Counted from the stretch's first letter, positions 6,723-14,002 are shown. The stretch: DNA of 14,412 nucleotides from Candidatus Cloacimonadota bacterium (GCA_021158425.1 JAGGUR010000083.1:1-14412), one strand, 5' to 3'. Made by a program: numbers and translations. Notes: generated by a model not told the origin, from the letters alone.

Positions 6723-7859
6723 TTACATTTTACTATACTCTTTTATTATCTCCATTATCCAGCGTGTTCCATTCTCTAAATCCTCAATACTAATATTTTC
6801 ATCTAAAGTGTGAACATCTCTCATACCTGTACCTAAAATGGGAACTTTGATACCTTTACTATAAAATATATTCGCATCACTTCCTCCACCGCTAATTTCA
6901 ACCTTTGGCTCAATATTAATATTCTTTGCAGCCTTTAATGCGATTTGTACTATTTGCTCATTAGAATCAATTTTCATTGCTGGAAAATCTCTATCAACTT
7001 TTATATCTACTTTTGCTTTATAAACTTTGCCATCAAGATTGATCTGATATTTCTGGGCTGTTTCTTCAAATGTTCGTATTATTTCATTTGTAACTTTTTC
7101 AAGTTTTTCTTCACTATGACTGCGGACTTCTCCACTTAGACTTACAATATTTGGTATAATATTATTTGCGACCCCACCGTTGATTTTCCCAATATTTGCT
7201 GTGGTCTCCTTGTCTATTCTACCTAACTTTAATTTAGAAATTGCCTCTGCAGCAAGCTCTATAGCGTTGATTCCTCTTTCTGGACATGCACCAGAATGGG
7301 CTTCTTTCCCAATAACTTTAATCTCAATAACATTTAATGATGGAGCTTGTATGGTTGCAGAACCGATTCTGTGGCTGTCCAAAGCATAACCTACCTTTGC
7401 ATTTAAAAGAGAATAATCTAAATTCTTTGCACCTAATAATCCAATCTCCTCAGAAATTGTGAGCAGAACTTCTATGGGAGCATAATCAAAGTGCTCTTCT
7501 TGTAACCTTCTTATAGCTTCCACAATTTCAGCAATACCAGATTTGTCATCCGTGCCTAATATCGTGGTGCCATCACTAAATATTTTCCCATTCTTAATAA
7601 CAGGTTTTATTCCTTTGCCCGGCTTAACTGTGTCAAGGTGAGCACAAAACAGAAGAGGTTTCTTTTCAACCTTCCCTGGAAATCTAGCAATCAAATTACC
7701 AATATTTCCTTTTGTCCTTGCATGAGCATCATCAAAAATGACTTGAGCGCCCATTTTCATTAAATCATCTCGCATCCTTTCTGCCATTGCAAGCTCGTTT
7801 TTGGATTCACTATCAATTTTGACTAGTGAGATAAAATAATCAACTAATCTGTTTTTCAT
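6723..7859 (-). CDS. M20 family peptidase, PepT-like
   Basis: A 378-aa zinc aminopeptidase of the M20 family. Metal and catalytic motifs are complete: CAHLDT (H74, with D76), LGTDDKSG (D104, the bridging aspartate), SEEIGLLG (E137 catalytic, E138 ligand), LDS (D161) and MRDVHTLDE (H350). The dimerisation/lid domain occupies about residues 175-290. The pattern and length fit the PepT-like subfamily, shorter than E. coli PepT (about 408 aa), and suggest cytosolic tri- or dipeptide cleavage. There is no signal peptide. AAGGA stands about 7 bases before the ATG at 7859. It is the first gene of a minus-strand series that continues into the toxin-antitoxin pair; a TATAAT at 7932-7937 may be its -10 box. 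Confidence 0.93.
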   Translation of the reverse strand: MKNRLVDYFISLVKIDSESKNELAMAERMRDDLMKMGAQVIFDDAHARTKGNIGNLIARFPGKVEKKPLLFCAHLDTVKPGKGIKPVIKNGKIFSDGTTILGTDDKSGIAEIVEAIRRLQEEHFDYAPIEVLLTISEEIGLLGAKNLDYSLLNAKVGYALDSHRIGSATIQAPSLNVIEIKVIGKEAHSGACPERGINAIELAAEAISKLKLGRIDKETTANIGKINGGVANNIIPNIVSLSGEVRSHSEEKLEKVTNEIIRTFEETAQKYQINLDGKVYKAKVDIKVDRDFPAMKIDSNEQIVQIALKAAKNINIEPKVEISGGGSDANIFYSKGIKVPILGTGMRDVHTLDENISIEDLENGTRWIMEIIKEYSKM

Positions 7860-7886
7860 CTGTTTTCCTTTCTCTATTTCAGGTTT

Positions 7887-7966
7887 TTTAATTACATTTT
7901 AATTAAATCCTGTTTATTGAATAAAAAGCATATTATACAAATTCTTGTCAATTTAATTACATTTTA
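7887..7966. repeat. 15-nt direct repeat in the divergent control region
   Basis: TTTAATTACATTTTA occurs twice, at 7887-7901 and 7952-7966, 65 bases apart, in the 145-bp gap between the divergent peptidase and ogt genes. The second copy ends one base before the TTGACA of the ogt promoter and the two copies flank the TATAAT of the minus-strand gene. Paired operator sites are a reasonable reading, though AT-rich DNA makes chance repeats more likely. Confidence 0.5.
7932..7951 (-). promoter_or_regulatory. Possible promoter of the peptidase gene
   Basis: On the minus strand TTGACA (7951-7946) is followed after only 8 bases by a consensus TATAAT (7937-7932). The gap is too short for a normal -35/-10 pair, so either TATAAT is a -10 with no clear -35, or this is a different promoter type. 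It would give a leader of about 65 bases. Confidence 0.4.
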
Positions 7967-7967
7967 G

Positions 7968-7996
7968 TTGACAATAAATTTACATCTAAAGATAAA
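7968..7996 (+). promoter_or_regulatory. Promoter of ogt-ispG
   Basis: A perfect -35 TTGACA (7968-7973), a 17-base spacer, and GATAAA (7991-7996, 4 of 6 matches to TATAAT). Transcription would begin at about 8003, only a base or two before the ATG at 8005, which has no ribosome binding site; a nearly leaderless mRNA is implied. Confidence 0.5.
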
Positions 7997-8004
7997 AAAT
8001 TATC

Positions 8005-8499
8005 ATGAATATTCTTTATAAAAGTGAGTTGCAAACTTTTATAGGAAACATAAGTTTATTTTTTAACGAAAAAGGATTGATAAAAGTTGGTATGACCTCC
8101 TCCTTTGATGCAAAATGGCATAGAAAGTATTTTTACAATGCTGTTATTAAATTGTCAAATGATAACATTTACATTAGTCAGCTAAAGGAGTATTTTAAGA
8201 GGAAACGAAAGAAATTTGAATTTCCAATTTTTCTATTCGGAACAAAATTTCAAAAAGAGGTTTGGAAATTTGTTTATGAAATACCATTTGGCAAAACAAT
8301 GTCATATCTTGAAGTTGCGAAAAACATAAAGAGAAAAACGGCTCAAAGAGCTGTTGGAAACGCTCTTGCTAAAAACCCATTGCTCATTGTTATCCCATGT
8401 CACAGAGTGATAATGTCAAATGGAAACTTGGGCGGATTTTCAGCAGGTATAGAAATTAAAAAGCAATTATTAACTTTTGAAAAGGAAAATCTAAAATGA
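8005..8499 (+). CDS. ogt: Methylated-DNA--protein-cysteine methyltransferase
   Basis: A 164-aa O6-alkylguanine-DNA alkyltransferase. The active site IPCHRV holds the acceptor cysteine C132; KFQKEVWKFVYEIPFGKTMSY and RAVGNALAKNP form the helix-turn-helix that binds DNA, and GGFSAGIEIKKQLL closes the family domain. The roughly 75-residue N-terminal part is present but divergent. The protein removes alkyl groups from guanine and is used once. No Shine-Dalgarno precedes the ATG, which fits the leaderless start proposed from the promoter at 7968-7996. Its TGA overlaps the ATG of ispG (ATGA), an unusual partner for a repair gene, so both are made from one transcript. Confidence 0.93.
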   Translation: MNILYKSELQTFIGNISLFFNEKGLIKVGMTSSFDAKWHRKYFYNAVIKLSNDNIYISQLKEYFKRKRKKFEFPIFLFGTKFQKEVWKFVYEIPFGKTMSYLEVAKNIKRKTAQRAVGNALAKNPLLIVIPCHRVIMSNGNLGGFSAGIEIKKQLLTFEKENLK

Positions 8500-9551
8500 T
8501 TAAAAGACGAAAAACACGAGAACTAGAAATAGGTGGTTTGAAAATTGGCGGCAACTCCCCTATCTCTGTGCAATCAATGACAAATACTGATACCAGAGAT
8601 TCTGAAGCAACAATCAAGCAAATCAAACAACTGGAAGATGCTGGCTGCGATATTGTCAGAATTGCAATTCCAGATATAAACTCTGCAAATAATATTCCTG
8701 AAATAAAAAGGTTAACCACAATCCCAATTATTGCAGACATTCATTTTGATTATCGGCTAGCATTACAATCTGTAAAAAACGGCATTGATGCATTGCGAAT
8801 CAATCCTGGAAACATTGGCGGACATGAAAGAGTAAAAAAAGTAGTCTCTGCCGCAAAGGAAGCAAAAATCCCCATTAGAATTGGTGTTAACTCTGGTTCA
8901 TTGGAAAAAGATTTGGAACAAGAATATGGAATTTCTGCTAAAGCTATTACAGAAAGTGCATTGCGACAAATCAAATTATTTGAAAAACTTGGTTTTTATG
9001 ACATCAAAATCTCACTCAAATCCTCTTCTGTGCCTCTTACTATTGAAAGTTACAGGAAAATGGCAAGCTTGGTTGACTATCCATTTCATCTTGGAATTAC
9101 AGAAGCTGGAACAAAATTTTCAGGCACAATTAAATCTGCAATCGGAATAGGAACTCTACTCTCAGAAGGAATTGGTGACACAATCCGTGTGTCGCTGACA
9201 GATAACCCAGTTGAAGAAGTAAAAGTTGGAATAGAAATCCTAAAATCTCTTGGATTACGCAAAGGACCAACAATTATTTCCTGCCCTACTTGTGGACGGA
9301 CTGAAATTGATGTGATAGGTATTGCAAAAAAGGTAGAATCTGAAATCAATAAATTGAAAATAAAACAAAACCTTACTATCGCAATAATGGGCTGCGTTGT
9401 AAATGGGCCTGGAGAAGCCGAAGAAGCAGATATTGGAATCGCGGGTGGGAAAAATCAATCACTGCTTTTTAGAAAAGGAAAGAGATTAAAAACAATTCAA
9501 GAAAAAAATATTGTTGAAGAATTAATCAAGGAAATAAAGAAAGATTTTTAG
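8496..9551 (+). CDS. ispG: 4-hydroxy-3-methylbut-2-enyl diphosphate synthase
   Basis: A 351-aa protein, the usual size of the short bacterial form. It catalyses the penultimate step of the MEP (non-mevalonate) isoprenoid pathway, converting MEcPP to HMBPP with a [4Fe-4S] cluster. The TIM-barrel half shows VQSMTNTDTRD, DIVRIAIPD, IIADIHFDY and RINPGNIG; the reductase half shows CPTCGRTEID (C263, C266) and GCVVNGPGEA (C300, E307), the cluster ligands, then ADIGIAGG. All key residues are present. It overlaps the end of ogt by 4 bases and has no other detectable promoter, so its expression depends on the ogt promoter. The gene is followed by a large cluster of palindromes. Confidence 0.97.
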   Translation: MIKRRKTRELEIGGLKIGGNSPISVQSMTNTDTRDSEATIKQIKQLEDAGCDIVRIAIPDINSANNIPEIKRLTTIPIIADIHFDYRLALQSVKNGIDALRINPGNIGGHERVKKVVSAAKEAKIPIRIGVNSGSLEKDLEQEYGISAKAITESALRQIKLFEKLGFYDIKISLKSSSVPLTIESYRKMASLVDYPFHLGITEAGTKFSGTIKSAIGIGTLLSEGIGDTIRVSLTDNPVEEVKVGIEILKSLGLRKGPTIISCPTCGRTEIDVIGIAKKVESEINKLKIKQNLTIAIMGCVVNGPGEAEEADIGIAGGKNQSLLFRKGKRLKTIQEKNIVEELIKEIKKDF

Positions 9552-9563
9552 CATAAAATTAAG

Positions 9564-9640
9564 CATTCCCAATCCCCCCCGATATAATCGGGAGGGAGGG
9601 CTTCTGTCTCGGCTTGGCTGAGCCAAGACGGATGGGAATG
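9564..9640. repeat. Composite palindrome after ispG
   Basis: An 8-bp outer stem CATTCCCA (9564-9571) / TGGGAATG (9633-9640) encloses CCCGAT-ATA-ATCGGG (9578-9592) and a second hairpin GTCTCGGCT / AGCCAAGAC (9606-9614 / 9621-9629, one mismatch). This is the three-arm layout seen at 1521-1562. No T-run follows, but it could still act on the 3' end of the ogt-ispG transcript. Confidence 0.7.
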
Positions 9641-9781
9641 AGAGTGTATATTTATTTTCTTCATGTCCCCGCGGACGCGGGGATTGTGTCCATTCTCCCC
9701 GCCTTCCATCCCGACAAGTCGGGACAATGGAACACGAAAATTATTAAGAATTTAAAATAGTTTAATTTTATGGATAAGATA
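9641..9781. repeat. Further palindromes in the ispG-ppx spacer
   Basis: CCCCGC-GGAC-GCGGGG (9667-9682) is a simple 6-bp hairpin. It is followed by a larger element: outer arms GTGTCCATT (9686-9694) / AATGGAACAC (9726-9735, one bulged base) around TCCCGAC-AA-GTCGGGA (9709-9724), the same unit as at 1062-1077. The rest is AT-rich with no ORF. Together with 9564-9640 and 9782-9866 it fills the 343-nt gap between ispG and the ppx start; I see no gene in that gap. Confidence 0.7.
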
Positions 9782-9866
9782 TTGTTCGTGCCTGTCCCGT
9801 TAGATATTTGCTATCTAATGGGATTTGTTCGTGCTTGCCCCGTTAGATAGCAAGCATATAACGGGG
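9782..9866 (+). repeat. Tandem hairpin repeats upstream of ppx
   Basis: Two copies of a 25-nt sequence starting TTGTTCGTGC at 9782 and 9825 match in 23 of 25 bases. The first continues into a 12-bp hairpin (9795-9806 / 9812-9823, one G.T pair, loop TTTGC); the second into CCCCGTTA (9838-9845) / TAACGGGG (9859-9866). One of the two differences (T to C at the foot of the stem) is matched by an A to G change in the opposite arm. In the second copy GCTTGC (9833-9838) can also pair with GCAAGC (9850-9855), which shares base 9838 with the longer stem, so the two cannot form fully at once. Confidence 0.65.
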
Positions 9867-9894
9867 TAAATTCGTGGCAAAAAAGGATTTTCAG

Positions 9895-10791
9895 ATGAAA
9901 AAAACCATTTCTATTATTGATATGGGAACAAACTCTGTCCTTTTGTTAATAGCTGAAAAACAAAATACTCATTGGAGTGTTTTATATCGTGATGCAAAAA
10001 CTTCTTTGCTGGGTAAAGGAATGAAAAATGGCTTGCTCACAGGAAATGCAATCAAAAGAGCTAAAAATATATTAAAAGGATACATCAGCGTCTCTAAAAA
10101 ATTCAACTGCAGTAAAATAATAATAATTGGAACATCTGCTTCAAGAGAAGCAAAAAATATCACAAAAATTTCTCACTGGTTAAAAATAAATTATGGCTTA
10201 CCTTTTTATATCCTGTCAGAAAATGAAGAAATAAAATATATCTATTCTGCAAATATCAAAGAATTTCCCGAACTTCATAATATACTTATTTTTGATGTTG
10301 GTGGCGGAAGCACAGAACTTATACTAATCTATAATAACAATATTTTAGTTCAAAAAAGCTTAAAGATTGGCGTTAGAAGACTGAATAATCAATTTCTCAA
10401 ATCACAACCAAAAACTAATTATATAAAAGAAATGTTAAACAAATCAAGAATTAAAAATAAAATTTCGTTCAGTTTTGATACAGTTGGAGTTGGTGGAACT
10501 GTTACCACTTTGGTTGCTGTAAAAAATAAATTACAAAAATATATTCCTGAAAAAGTTCATAAACAAATATTAACAAAAGTAGATGTTAGCGAATTTGTAA
10601 AATTATGGTCTACTATTACGGATAAAGAAGCGAAAAAACTAATTCCTTTTGATCCATTAAGAGCAGATGTTCTTCTGTCTGGTTCTTTAATTCTAAAAGA
10701 AATTTTCAATTATTTTTCTATTGAGAAAATCTATGCAAGTGATTGTGGGCTGCAGTTTGGGATGCTGTATAATTTGCAAAGGTTTAGTTGA
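9895..10791 (+). CDS. Ppx/GppA family phosphatase
   Basis: A 298-aa protein of the Ppx/GppA family in the ASKHA fold, which splits polyphosphate or (p)ppGpp. IIDMGTNSVLLLIAE is the first phosphate-binding motif, GTSASREAKN follows, then FDVGGGSTELI (second phosphate motif with the catalytic-type acidic region just before it, ENEE) and GVGGTVTTLVAV. The length is that of the short form, without the C-terminal HD-like domain of E. coli Ppx, so exopolyphosphatase and pppGpp phosphatase remain equally possible. ATG at 9895 is preferred because AAGGA (9883-9887) lies 7 bases before it; the frame extends to a GTG at 9874 that would put the ribosome binding site inside the gene. It follows a tandem-hairpin leader and converges on the ribosomal operon. 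Confidence 0.9.
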   Translation: MKKTISIIDMGTNSVLLLIAEKQNTHWSVLYRDAKTSLLGKGMKNGLLTGNAIKRAKNILKGYISVSKKFNCSKIIIIGTSASREAKNITKISHWLKINYGLPFYILSENEEIKYIYSANIKEFPELHNILIFDVGGGSTELILIYNNNILVQKSLKIGVRRLNNQFLKSQPKTNYIKEMLNKSRIKNKISFSFDTVGVGGTVTTLVAVKNKLQKYIPEKVHKQILTKVDVSEFVKLWSTITDKEAKKLIPFDPLRADVLLSGSLILKEIFNYFSIEKIYASDCGLQFGMLYNLQRFS

Positions 10792-10799
10792 TAATTTAC

Positions 10800-10838
10800 A
10801 AAAAAACAGCACAGGCAGAGGGGAAGCTACCTGTGCTG
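10800..10838 (-). terminator. Rho-independent terminator of the ribosomal protein/rpoA operon
   Basis: A 9-bp stem CAGCACAGG (10807-10815) / CCTGTGCTG (10830-10838) with a 14-base loop. On the minus strand it is followed by seven T (10806-10800), the textbook form. It lies about 115 bases past the rplQ stop and 8 bases beyond the end of ppx, so it may also stop ppx antisense reading. Confidence 0.88.
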
Positions 10839-10922
10839 AGGAGGTCTTTTAAGCGATTTCTCAACCGCTTTAGGGGGGAAATTATTTAATCAAAAAAATG
10901 TCCTTATATTTCAAGCTGTCAA
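10807..10922 (-). other. Structured 3' region or possible small RNA after rplQ
   Basis: Between rplQ and the terminator the minus strand carries a perfect TTGACA (10922-10917), then after 8 bases TATAAG, a T7 run, a small hairpin AAGCG/CGCTT (10870-10850 region) and a CCTCC stretch, ending in the terminator stem. It could be a short independent transcript of about 80-100 nt or just the 3' untranslated region of the operon. No -10 at normal spacing is visible. Confidence 0.25.
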
Positions 10923-10953
10923 GTTTTTTTTCTTAATATACGATTTTTTATCT

Positions 10954-11508
10954 TCATACTTTATGCTCTAACTCTTCTTTTTCTTCAGGACTTTGATTAT
11001 TTTTTATTTGAGTCTTATTGCTTTCTAAAGGTCTGGATTTTGATTTGGTTTTGTTTTGCACAACTTTTTTATCCTCTTTAATTTCACCGCTTATTTTTTC
11101 CTTTATGCTTTTAGCTTTGCCTGACTTAGCTTTTCCTTTAAATTTTTTATCCTCTTCAACAAATTCTATTATTGCAACCGGCGCTGAATCACCTTTGCGA
11201 TAACCAATTTTAGCAATTCTGGTGTAACCACCATTTCTATTTTGATAACGAACAGCAATATCGTCAAACAATTTTTTTACAAGATCTCTATTTGCTAAAA
11301 TCTTGTATGCCTGTCGTCTTGCGTGGATAGTATTCTTTTTCCCAAGTGTAACCAATTTATCCGCAATCCTACTAACTTCTTTTGCTTTGGCAATTGTTGT
11401 ATTAATTCTATTTTGCCTTATTAGGTTAGAGGCAACATTATTAAGCATAGCTTTTCTCTGAGCTTTTCTTCTGCCAAATGTTGATGAACCTTTAATGCGA
11501 TGTTTCAT
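10954..11508 (-). CDS. rplQ: 50S ribosomal protein L17 with long basic C-terminal tail
   Basis: A 184-aa protein. Residues 1-119 are the L17 core: MKHR.KG...FGRRKAQRKAML, NLI..NRI.TT.AKAKE, ADKLVTLGKK and NGGYTRI.KIGYRKGDSAP.AIIEF. Residues 120-184 form an added tail rich in Lys, Ser and Glu with no motif; bacterial L17 is normally about 115-130 aa, though tailed forms occur in several phyla. The tail is probably disordered. The ATG overlaps the rpoA stop by 4 bases (ATGA), tying its synthesis to rpoA. It is the last gene of the operon, followed by the terminator at 10800-10838. Confidence 0.97.
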   Translation of the reverse strand: MKHRIKGSSTFGRRKAQRKAMLNNVASNLIRQNRINTTIAKAKEVSRIADKLVTLGKKNTIHARRQAYKILANRDLVKKLFDDIAVRYQNRNGGYTRIAKIGYRKGDSAPVAIIEFVEEDKKFKGKAKSGKAKSIKEKISGEIKEDKKVVQNKTKSKSRPLESNKTQIKNNQSPEEKEELEHKV

Positions 11509-12518
11509 TTCTTTTTATCCTCAATTTTATTTAGTACTTCAAGCCGTTTTTCAATATCTTTGACATCTGTTCCAAGATGAAGTGCGTAACGATCCAGAAC
11601 ATTTTTTACTTCCGCAAGAGATTTCTTCCCAAAATTTCTTAATATAAGCATTTGATTTTCAGTTCTCGCAATCAACTCCTTAACAAATTTTATTTTTGCA
11701 GCCGATAAACAATTACTACATCTAACGCTAAGCTCTAATTCAGAAATTTTCATTTTCATAAGTTTCTGCAAGTTTTTCAATTCAGGGTCAATTTTTTCTC
11801 TTTTAATATATTTTGGCTCTTTCTCAAATTTCATAATCGCCAGAAAGTGATCTTTAAGTATTTTAGAAGCAAGACTGAGTGAATCTTCAGGTGAAATACT
11901 TCCGTCTGTCCATATTTCCAAAAACAATTTGTCGTAATTTATTTTCTCATCAACTCGTTGTTTCCCAACACTAAAATTTACCTTCCGTACAGGAGAATAA
12001 ATTGAATCAATTGGTATGACCCCAACAGGTCTGTCTCCAACTACTTGCTCATTTTCTCTGACATAACCAATACCATTCCCAACCCATAATTCCATAGAAA
12101 AATCAATGTCATCAACCAATTCCAAAAGATATAGATCTTTGTTAATAATCTTTACAACCTTGGGGCATTTGATTTGAGCTGCTGTGATTTTACCAGGACC
12201 TTTAACATTCAACTCTAATATTTCTTCCTGGGTTGAATTAATTTGCAATACAAGATTTTTAAGATTTAGAATTAATTCTATATAATCTTCTCTTGCGCCA
12301 GGAATTGCACTATATTGATGCAACATACCTCTCACGCGAACAAAACGAACAGCCCCACCCTGAATTGATGATAACAATACCCGCCTTAATGAGTTCCCAA
12401 TTGTTGTACCAAATCCGGATTCTAAGGGACCGATTGCAAATTTACCATATTTTTCAGTATAAGTTTCCTCTTCTTTTTCTAATAAAGTCGGTAACTGAAT
12501 CGGTTCTAATTCTAACAT
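11505..12518 (-). CDS. rpoA: RNA polymerase alpha subunit
   Basis: A 337-aa alpha subunit, near the usual length. The N-terminal domain (1 to about 230) carries the dimerisation and assembly motifs GPLESGFGTTIGNSLRRVLLSS, GAREDYIELILNLK and PVRKVNFSV; a linker follows, and the C-terminal domain (about 258-320) holds ELSVRCSNCL (R266, equivalent to the UP-element-binding R265 of E. coli) and LRNFGKKSLAEV. The protein assembles RNA polymerase and contacts activators and UP elements. TAGGAG stands a few bases before the ATG. It lies 43 bases after rpsD and overlaps rplQ by 4 bases, the standard alpha-operon arrangement. Confidence 0.98.
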   Translation of the reverse strand: MLELEPIQLPTLLEKEEETYTEKYGKFAIGPLESGFGTTIGNSLRRVLLSSIQGGAVRFVRVRGMLHQYSAIPGAREDYIELILNLKNLVLQINSTQEEILELNVKGPGKITAAQIKCPKVVKIINKDLYLLELVDDIDFSMELWVGNGIGYVRENEQVVGDRPVGVIPIDSIYSPVRKVNFSVGKQRVDEKINYDKLFLEIWTDGSISPEDSLSLASKILKDHFLAIMKFEKEPKYIKREKIDPELKNLQKLMKMKISELELSVRCSNCLSAAKIKFVKELIARTENQMLILRNFGKKSLAEVKNVLDRYALHLGTDVKDIEKRLEVLNKIEDKKK

Positions 12519-12561
12519 TTGGTCTCCTAAAATTATTTATGTATCTGTTACTTTTTACAAT

Positions 12562-13191
12562 TTATTTTGAGTAAAATTCTATGATAAGTCTATCGTCAAT
12601 TTCCTGTGGGAGTTGGTCTTTTGTAGGCAAATTCTTTACATAGCCCTTAAATTCTTCTGCATGAACTTCAAGCCAATTAAACTGGTCTAAAGACTTGTGC
12701 GATTCCATTGATTCGTGTATTATGGGAATTTGTCTACTCTTATCTTTAATTTCAATGCACTGTCCTTGCTTTACAATGTATGATGGAATGTCTACTTTTT
12801 TCGCATCTACAAGAATATGTCCATGATTAACAAGTTGCCTTGCAGCATTTCTGGATGGAGCAAAACCCATACGAAAAACCACATTATCCAAACGAGTTTC
12901 TAAAAGCCTGAGCAAATTTTCTCCTGTAATGCCCTTCATTTTTTCAGCTTTTTTGAAATAATTTTTAAACTGCTTTTCAAGCAGTCCATACATTCTTTTT
13001 GCTTTCTGTTTTTCTCTAAGATGTATTCCAAAATCACTCATTTTACGACGAAATTTTTTCTTTTGCTCGCCTGGAGGATTATTTTTTCTTTCCAAACTGC
13101 ATTTATTTGAATAACATCTTGCACCTTTTAAGAAAAGTTTTGTTCCCTCTCTCCTACATAATTTACATTTTGATCTCAAATATCTTGCCAT
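12562..13191 (-). CDS. rpsD: 30S ribosomal protein S4, zinc-binding form
   Basis: A 209-aa S4, a primary 16S rRNA-binding protein that starts assembly of the small-subunit body. The N-terminus keeps all four zinc cysteines (C9, C12, C26, C31), the C+ form found in many thermophiles, Gram-positives and candidate phyla but lost in E. coli. The S4 RNA-binding domain is visible at about 94-155 (RLDNVVFRMGFAPSRNAARQLVNHGHI), and the C-terminus ends LPQEIDDRLIIEFYSK, as usual. GAGG lies 8 bases upstream of the ATG. In many bacteria S4 represses its own operon by binding a leader; a candidate structure lies before rpmJ (14138-14208). Confidence 0.98.
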   Translation of the reverse strand: MARYLRSKCKLCRREGTKLFLKGARCYSNKCSLERKNNPPGEQKKKFRRKMSDFGIHLREKQKAKRMYGLLEKQFKNYFKKAEKMKGITGENLLRLLETRLDNVVFRMGFAPSRNAARQLVNHGHILVDAKKVDIPSYIVKQGQCIEIKDKSRQIPIIHESMESHKSLDQFNWLEVHAEEFKGYVKNLPTKDQLPQEIDDRLIIEFYSK

Positions 13192-13202
13192 TAGATAACC
13201 TC

Positions 13203-13604
13203 TTAAATTCTTCTTCTCTTGGGAGGTCTGCAGCCATTATGAGGAATCGGGGTTGTATCTATAATAGATAAAATCCTCAGACCTTGAGCCTGCAAAGCTC
13301 GGACTGCTGAATCCCTTCCTGAACCAGGTCCACTAACTTTAACATGCACTGTTTTAAGACCCATATTTGTAATAGTATTTGCAACATCTTTAGCAGACTG
13401 TTGCGCTGCATAGGAGGTGCTTTTCTTTGAACCTTTATACCCAATTTTACCACAACTTGACCACGCAATAACATTGCCCTTCAAATCTGTAATGGTTATA
13501 ATAGTATTATTAAAAGATGCTTTTATGTAAACAATACCTTCTGATTCATGAAGCTTTGTTTTCTTTTTTCTAATGGTTTTACCTGCTTTTTTCTTTACAG
13601 CCAT
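13203..13604 (-). CDS. rpsK: 30S ribosomal protein S11
   Basis: A 133-aa S11, in the platform of the small subunit next to the mRNA exit. Family hallmarks are [14 protein letters not shown], the [19 protein letters not shown] core and the basic C-terminus [13 protein letters not shown], which includes the Asn-Gly that is turned to isoaspartate in E. coli. The first 15 residues are very basic, as expected. CAGGAG stands a few bases before the ATG. It is 15 bases after rpsM and 11 before rpsD. Confidence 0.98.
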   Translation of the reverse strand: MAVKKKAGKTIRKKKTKLHESEGIVYIKASFNNTIITITDLKGNVIAWSSCGKIGYKGSKKSTSYAAQQSAKDVANTITNMGLKTVHVKVSGPGSGRDSAVRALQAQGLRILSIIDTTPIPHNGCRPPKRRRI

Positions 13605-13619
13605 ATAATTCTCCTGGTA

Positions 13620-13985
13620 TTATTTTCTAACAATCCTTCCAGTTCTGGGACCTTTTTTGGTTCTTGCATTAGAATGTGTACTTTGACCTCTACACGGCAT
13701 ACCAGCCCTGTGGCGCAATCCTCTATAAGAGCCAATCTCCATCAATCTTTTAATATTCATTGATGTCTCTTTCCTCAGGTCACCTTCAATAACATAATCA
13801 TTACGAATTATATCCCTTAACAAAATTATCTCTTTGTCAGTCAAATCTTTAACTCTCTTATTTTTATCGACCTTTGCCTGCTCTAAAATCTTTTTTGCCA
13901 ATGACCTACCTATACCAAAAATATAAGTCAAACCGATATCTATTCTTTTTTTATTAGGTAAATCCACACCTGCAATTCTAGCCAA
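13620..13985 (-). CDS. rpsM: 30S ribosomal protein S13, TTG start
   Basis: A 121-aa S13, at the head of the small subunit where it touches the P-site tRNA and forms intersubunit bridges. It shows [25 protein letters not shown], the helix-two-turns-helix region, and the C-terminal [25 protein letters not shown]. The only start that gives the full conserved N-terminus is TTG at 13985, with a strong AAGGAGG ending 6 bases upstream; no ATG or GTG is close by in frame. A TTG start in such a highly expressed gene is uncommon. It is 17 bases after rpmJ. Confidence 0.97.
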   Translation of the reverse strand: MARIAGVDLPNKKRIDIGLTYIFGIGRSLAKKILEQAKVDKNKRVKDLTDKEIILLRDIIRNDYVIEGDLRKETSMNIKRLMEIGSYRGLRHRAGMPCRGQSTHSNARTKKGPRTGRIVRK

Positions 13986-14002
13986 GTTACTCCTCCTTAT
14001 TC

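Noticed and set aside
9874..9894. GTG start for ppx
   Set aside because: The ribosome binding site AAGGA at 9883-9887 would then be inside the gene; ATG at 9895 has correct spacing.
9552..9894. CRISPR array or tRNA in the palindrome-rich spacer
   Set aside because: The repeats are few, of unequal spacing and unlike each other, and no cloverleaf can be drawn.
12293..12574. Plus-strand ORF of 93 codons opposite rpoA
   Set aside because: It is antisense to the conserved rpoA sequence and its product is low-complexity and hydrophobic, typical of an antisense shadow.
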